A stretch of 64,000 nt of DNA. Origin: Combretum micranthum. Lineage: Eukaryota > Streptophyta > Magnoliopsida > Myrtales > Combretaceae. The DNA is taken from contig JAMXBD010000722.1 in the NCBI GenBank assembly GCA_024138025.1, positions 1 through 64,000 of the forward strand, given 5' to 3'. Below the pieces are notes generated by a model. The model was not told the DNA's origin and searched no databases. It saw nothing but the letters and a program-made list of their open reading frames with translations. Below are positions 60,370-64,000 of the stretch, piece by piece. A program made the translations under genes and the position numbers. Position 1 is the stretch's first letter; the number at the start of each line of letters is the position of its first letter.

Positions 60370-62940
60370 TATAAACCCCCGAAGTTTTGGATTCAAATTA
60401 AAGCTTAAAACCCTAATTAGAAGTTAACCGGATTTCTAAATTCAACAAAACCCTAGTTTACCGTAACCGCTTAACTCCGGCATCACCGTTTAAGAAACCC
60501 TATGAGAGTAAGAAAAATTTTAGTGAGTAGAATAGTTCGTAATTATTTAAGGTAGCCTAAAAAGATCAATTAAGTAAAATCGAACTCGTTTTGAACCCGA
60601 TCGGACACATTTCTTGAAAAACTTTCCCGGGGCTCGAAATAGTAAAAATATTCCTAATATACCGTTAGACTCGTAAAAATATAAGATTTTCAAAAATATC
60701 AATTTTATAATTTTTCGGTAGCTAAAAATATCAGATATCACATTAATACACGTATTTTCTTATTACCGGTATTTAATTATCATGTCTACTTTACATTACA
60801 CTATTTACTACTATTCTACACTATTTATCTATCTCTACTTTTTTTACAACTTACTCTTACAACCCATACACCTATTTCTTACACATTTTCATTTCCAATA
60901 CAACTTCACATCTTTCATATCTTACTTTTAATTAAAAAAATACAAAAAATTAATTTTTCTCTCCCTCTCTCCCTACATGATGCGCCAGCCCCCTCTTTCT
61001 TTCCCTTTAATTGTTTTTTTTCATTTATTTAATTAACACAAATTATCTCCACATTTTCCTATAAATACCCTCTCATACTTCCACTTCTTTCACACTTCTC
61101 TTCTACTAAAGTTACTATACTAAAATCTCTCCAAGAATTTCCTCTCAAGAAGCTCTTCCAAGATTAGTTCTTTTAGGTAAAATTTCTTTAAGAATTTCAT
61201 ATGTTCATCTACTTAGTATGAGCTTAGTGTGTTTCTAAACCATGAAGGTTAAGAAAGTAACAATAGATTCATACTTTGTTTTTGTTCATAATCTACTTTC
61301 CTTATGTTGTTTTTATGTTCATAACTATCTAGTATATCTATATAACTATATATATTATTTAGTGCATATAAGCTCATTTGTTTTGCAATTTATTTTCCTT
61401 CCTTACACTTTATTTACTTCCTTTCAATTTATTTACTTTCATATTATTTTTAAGACTAGTCTTTCTAGTCTTAAACTTGTCCTCATCAAGTCAAAACATT
61501 TTCTTTTTCTTTTGGGACTAGTCTTTTCTTAGTCCCGGGATACCTTGATGAAGCTAAGGTTCCAATACTTGATTTATTTTCTTATTAGCTTATTCTTTCA
61601 AGTTATTATGTTTCTTATGTTTCTATAACTTTATGATTCATATTCATGCACGAACATAATGATTTTTGTCTCAAACAAAATAAATGAGGAAATATTTTCT
61701 TAAAGTAAAAATTCTTTTCTAGAAATGAAAGTAGGAAGTAAACTTTTCTAAAACTAGAAACTCATCTTAACAAACTTAGATGAGTTCATAAGAGATTTTA
61801 TAAACATACATGACATAAAAAGGACTTTTTGAAGTAAAGAAGGATTTTACAACAACTTCATCTTTTTCTTCAAATGATAGAAATTCTTTTCATTAAAACA
61901 AAATGATCTCAAGAAAACGAGAAATTATTTCTCTAAATATAGAAGTGGTATTACTTTCAAAAAGTGTTGGAAGCTAAGTGTATGAAATAAAAATCATTCT
62001 TTAGGAATTTGAAGAAATTACGAAATTAAAATTTAGGAAAAGAAAAGAGATATTCATTATAAACAAATTAAGATGATTTCAAAGCAAAATGAATATTCCA
62101 AAAGTTCTCAAGTTTCAAAATCTTTAAAAACTTTACTTTTTCATAAAATTGAGACAACTTCATTTACATACATTTTTATGAGTCAATAAATATATGAATA
62201 TACTTTCCAAGGCTTTACAAGCTATTATATTACCTATTTCTTCAAAATGAGCTTTGCATAAAAGAAGGAAAATAAGTTTACAAAAATTCGTGGTGAATCT
62301 ATCCGCCACTTTTTTGGAACCCAAACGACTTAGTTTGATGAAAATAAGTTTAGAAATAGATAGATCTTTTTGAATAGGTAGAAAACGGTATATTATATGT
62401 GAAATTCCGAGTTAAAATGAGCAAGTTATGGCCATTTAAAGTTGGAATTTCCTCTTATACGATTTTACTGCGATTTTAAAAAAAGTTTAAGATCTTCAAG
62501 AATAGAAACTTCATGAAAGACTCATTTGGATATTTCATCTTATTTAGGTGGATAAGGACCCAAGATCACTTTTCCGAAAGATTATTCGATTAGGATCTTC
62601 CGACATTGAGTGAGTTAATTTTGACTTAAGTTACATTTCCTTGTTTTGTGCTTGTAAGTAGTAGCACTAGCAATTAAGAAAAAGATAAAAGGAATAATTG
62701 TTGTGTGACTTGGAATTATGATTGATTTGAATATGAGTTAAGTATATCGAAAGATTGTTTGATATATAAATTGTGATTCTTGTATTGATATGATGAGAAT
62801 TGTGTTGATCGCCTTCAACTTGAACTAAACATTATTTGGTTAAATTATTGAAATCGATTCATGCATAGCATACTTATGAGTCACATTTGTTTCATACTAT
62901 TCTTCGTGTGGGGAAATGAGGAAATGGTAGCTGTGCTGGT

Positions 62941-63014
62941 AGGAGTCGGAAAGTCTACATGGGCTAGTAGGAGCCGGGGAAAGTCTACAGGGAAGCAGGA
63001 GCCGGTAAATCTGC
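62941..63014 (+). repeat. 28-bp tandem array in L7 (about 2.6 units)
   Basis: Units begin aggag at 62,941, 62,969 and 62,997, sharing aggag(t/c)cgg...aaagtctaca. Same relative position as the arrays in L1, L2 and L4 but unrelated in sequence. Confidence 0.8.
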
Positions 63015-63074
63015 AATATGATGGGTATGGGCCTGTATCTCCCAACCCTCGACATGGAGGGCGTAAAATCACGC

Positions 63075-63103
63075 TATACTTGATTTCTGGTTAATCATGT
63101 GTA
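63075..63103 (+). other. Hairpin in L7 at the conserved position
   Basis: TATACTTGATT (63,075-63,085) pairs with AATCATGTGTA (63,093-63,103) with one T-T mismatch and one G-T pair, around loop tctggtt. Upstream, GCGT (63,061-63,064) can pair with ACGC (63,071-63,074). Confidence 0.65.
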
Positions 63104-63607
63104 TTTTGTTTGTTCACATGATTGGTGCATTCTCATATGTTTGATTAAAATATTGTATGAATTATGGAAATGTCTTATAGATGGAATTATCTCACTAAGT
63201 TACCTTTTGTTGGCCCCAAGAAGCCCCGTATGCTAGGTACGAGTTCAAGCTACTAGGAGTTTTTGGGAGAAGCTTTATGTATTTAAGTTTTAAACATAGG
63301 CTTCTAGGAAAATCTCTATAGTAGGCTTATGTTATAGTTGTTATTATTTTGGAAAGACTTCTAAAGCGAGGGAATGCCCTTAAGATGATGTAAAGATATT
63401 ATTATGAAAATCCTTTTTTTATTTATATAAGTTCTTGCTTGCTTTTATTATCTACTTAAATGTAATACCCTTGTGAGTCTCCTACTATCTTGGAAGCACG
63501 CCTTGCATGTGATATCGAAGCTCCTACATGACTAAGGTTTTCATTTATTAGCTTTAATATTATATGCGGCGGACTGCCACATTTAGGGTACCCTCCGAGG
63601 CGTGACA

Positions 63608-64000
63608 GTAACTCTACTTTCAATACTTAGCTCAACATGTAAACTATTTAAACTTACTTATCTAGCATAATAACTAATCAAGCTTCAAACTCAGCTACAA
63701 ACTGATTGAAATAGAGATTAATTTAGTGAAAGTATTTAACAAGTTAATGAGTAGAATTAGTGAATCATACTTTACCTTAGTTAAGCTTGACTTGGAGATG
63801 AAAGTTTGAAAAGATTTTAGGGAATTGTTGAAGAAAAGTTTGGTAAAAGATTGTCTTCCTTCTCTTCTTCTAAGGATGTTGGTTAGGGTTTGTTTTTGGA
63901 GAGTTAATCTGTGAAATTTTGCAATTTTACTTAATAATTATCCTTAAAATCTACTTTTGACTTTTGGCATCTTGTTACAATATTTAGTGTGTGCTAATGT
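63608..64000 (-). other. Probable flank of an older reversed LTR-like element
   Basis: Minus-strand caagcttaactaaggtaaag near 63,770 resembles the first-exon/donor region of the old element at 11,181 (caagcttagcaaaagggataaggtaag). L7 seems to have inserted into it. No gene. Confidence 0.4.

Larger units (their letters stand above)
60370..63607 (+). mobile_element. Solo LTR copy L7, TSD GTAAC
   Basis: L7 starts TATAAACCCCCG (TG mutated to TA) and ends CCGAGGCGTGACA. Pentamer gtaac precedes (60,365-60,369) and follows (63,608-63,612). Length is 3,238 bp. TATAAATA is at 61,070-61,077; donor-like ag/gtaa at 61,176/61,177; exon-like block 62,548-62,609 ending before GTGAGT; 28-bp array at 62,941; hairpin at 63,075. 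No internal genes. Confidence 0.92.

Noticed and set aside
62881..63094. Overlapping 77-codon plus and 63-codon minus frames in L7
   Set aside because: Both are produced by the 28-bp tandem array in the LTR and are not kept in the other copies.

Overview
The window is a plant nuclear (most likely eudicot) heterochromatin-like stretch: very AT-rich, almost free of host genes, and packed with nested transposable elements and an old integrated plant pararetrovirus. The only intact host gene I can support is on the minus strand at 17,899-19,856: a two-exon glycosyltransferase family 17 (GT17, GnT-III/MGAT3-like) gene whose translated length is 394 residues. All reading was done by eye, so repeat boundaries are good to a few bases where target-site duplications (TSDs) are quoted and rougher elsewhere.

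Layout: 1-3,190 low-complexity sequence without genes; 3,190-7,070 a decayed retroelement with a gypsy-type transposon-protein remnant (minus strand); 7,610-11,160 solo LTR copy L1; 11,181-14,354 a much older LTR-like relative carrying a recent 263-bp tandem duplication; 14,355-17,898 degenerate sequence; 17,899-20,270 the GT17 gene and its upstream region; 22,377-44,237 an endogenous caulimovirid (best guess florendovirus-like) read on the minus strand, split by solo LTR L2 (22,809-26,301) and by a nested pair, L3 (28,723-36,462) with L4 inside it (32,563-36,001); 44,206-44,583 an inverted piece of the viral intergenic region; 45,803-about 47,880 truncated LTR copy L5; 48,021-52,025 a short minus-strand LTR element with an interior of about 0.5 kb; 54,129-58,491 LTR copy L6 (minus); 60,370-63,607 solo LTR L7.

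The dominant theme is one diverged LTR family, L1-L7, covering roughly 38% of the window. Units begin TGTAAACCCC-like, end GGGGCGTGACA-like and are 3.2-4.4 kb long. Perfect 5-bp TSDs flank L2 (TTTTA), L4 (CATAG) and L7 (GTAAC); 4/5 matches flank L3 and L6. No copy has an internal coding region. Each has a TATA box about 700 bp inside, then exon-like blocks with splice-site-like borders, a copy-specific array of short repeats, and a hairpin whose stem sequence differs between copies while pairing is kept. That last point (possible RNA-level selection inside a 'non-coding' giant LTR) is what I consider the most interesting unexplained signal. The tandem-repeat arrays, the reiterated U3 start in L3 and L6, and the poly-C runs in L1 and L2 are further peculiarities of the same family.

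The viral locus is longer than one genome unit: the 5' part of ORF1 occurs at both ends (43,893-44,237 and 22,377-22,710). It therefore looks like integration of a concatemer or terminally redundant form, later degraded by frameshifts and stops and cut by LTR insertions. Nothing in it reads as an intact viral gene.
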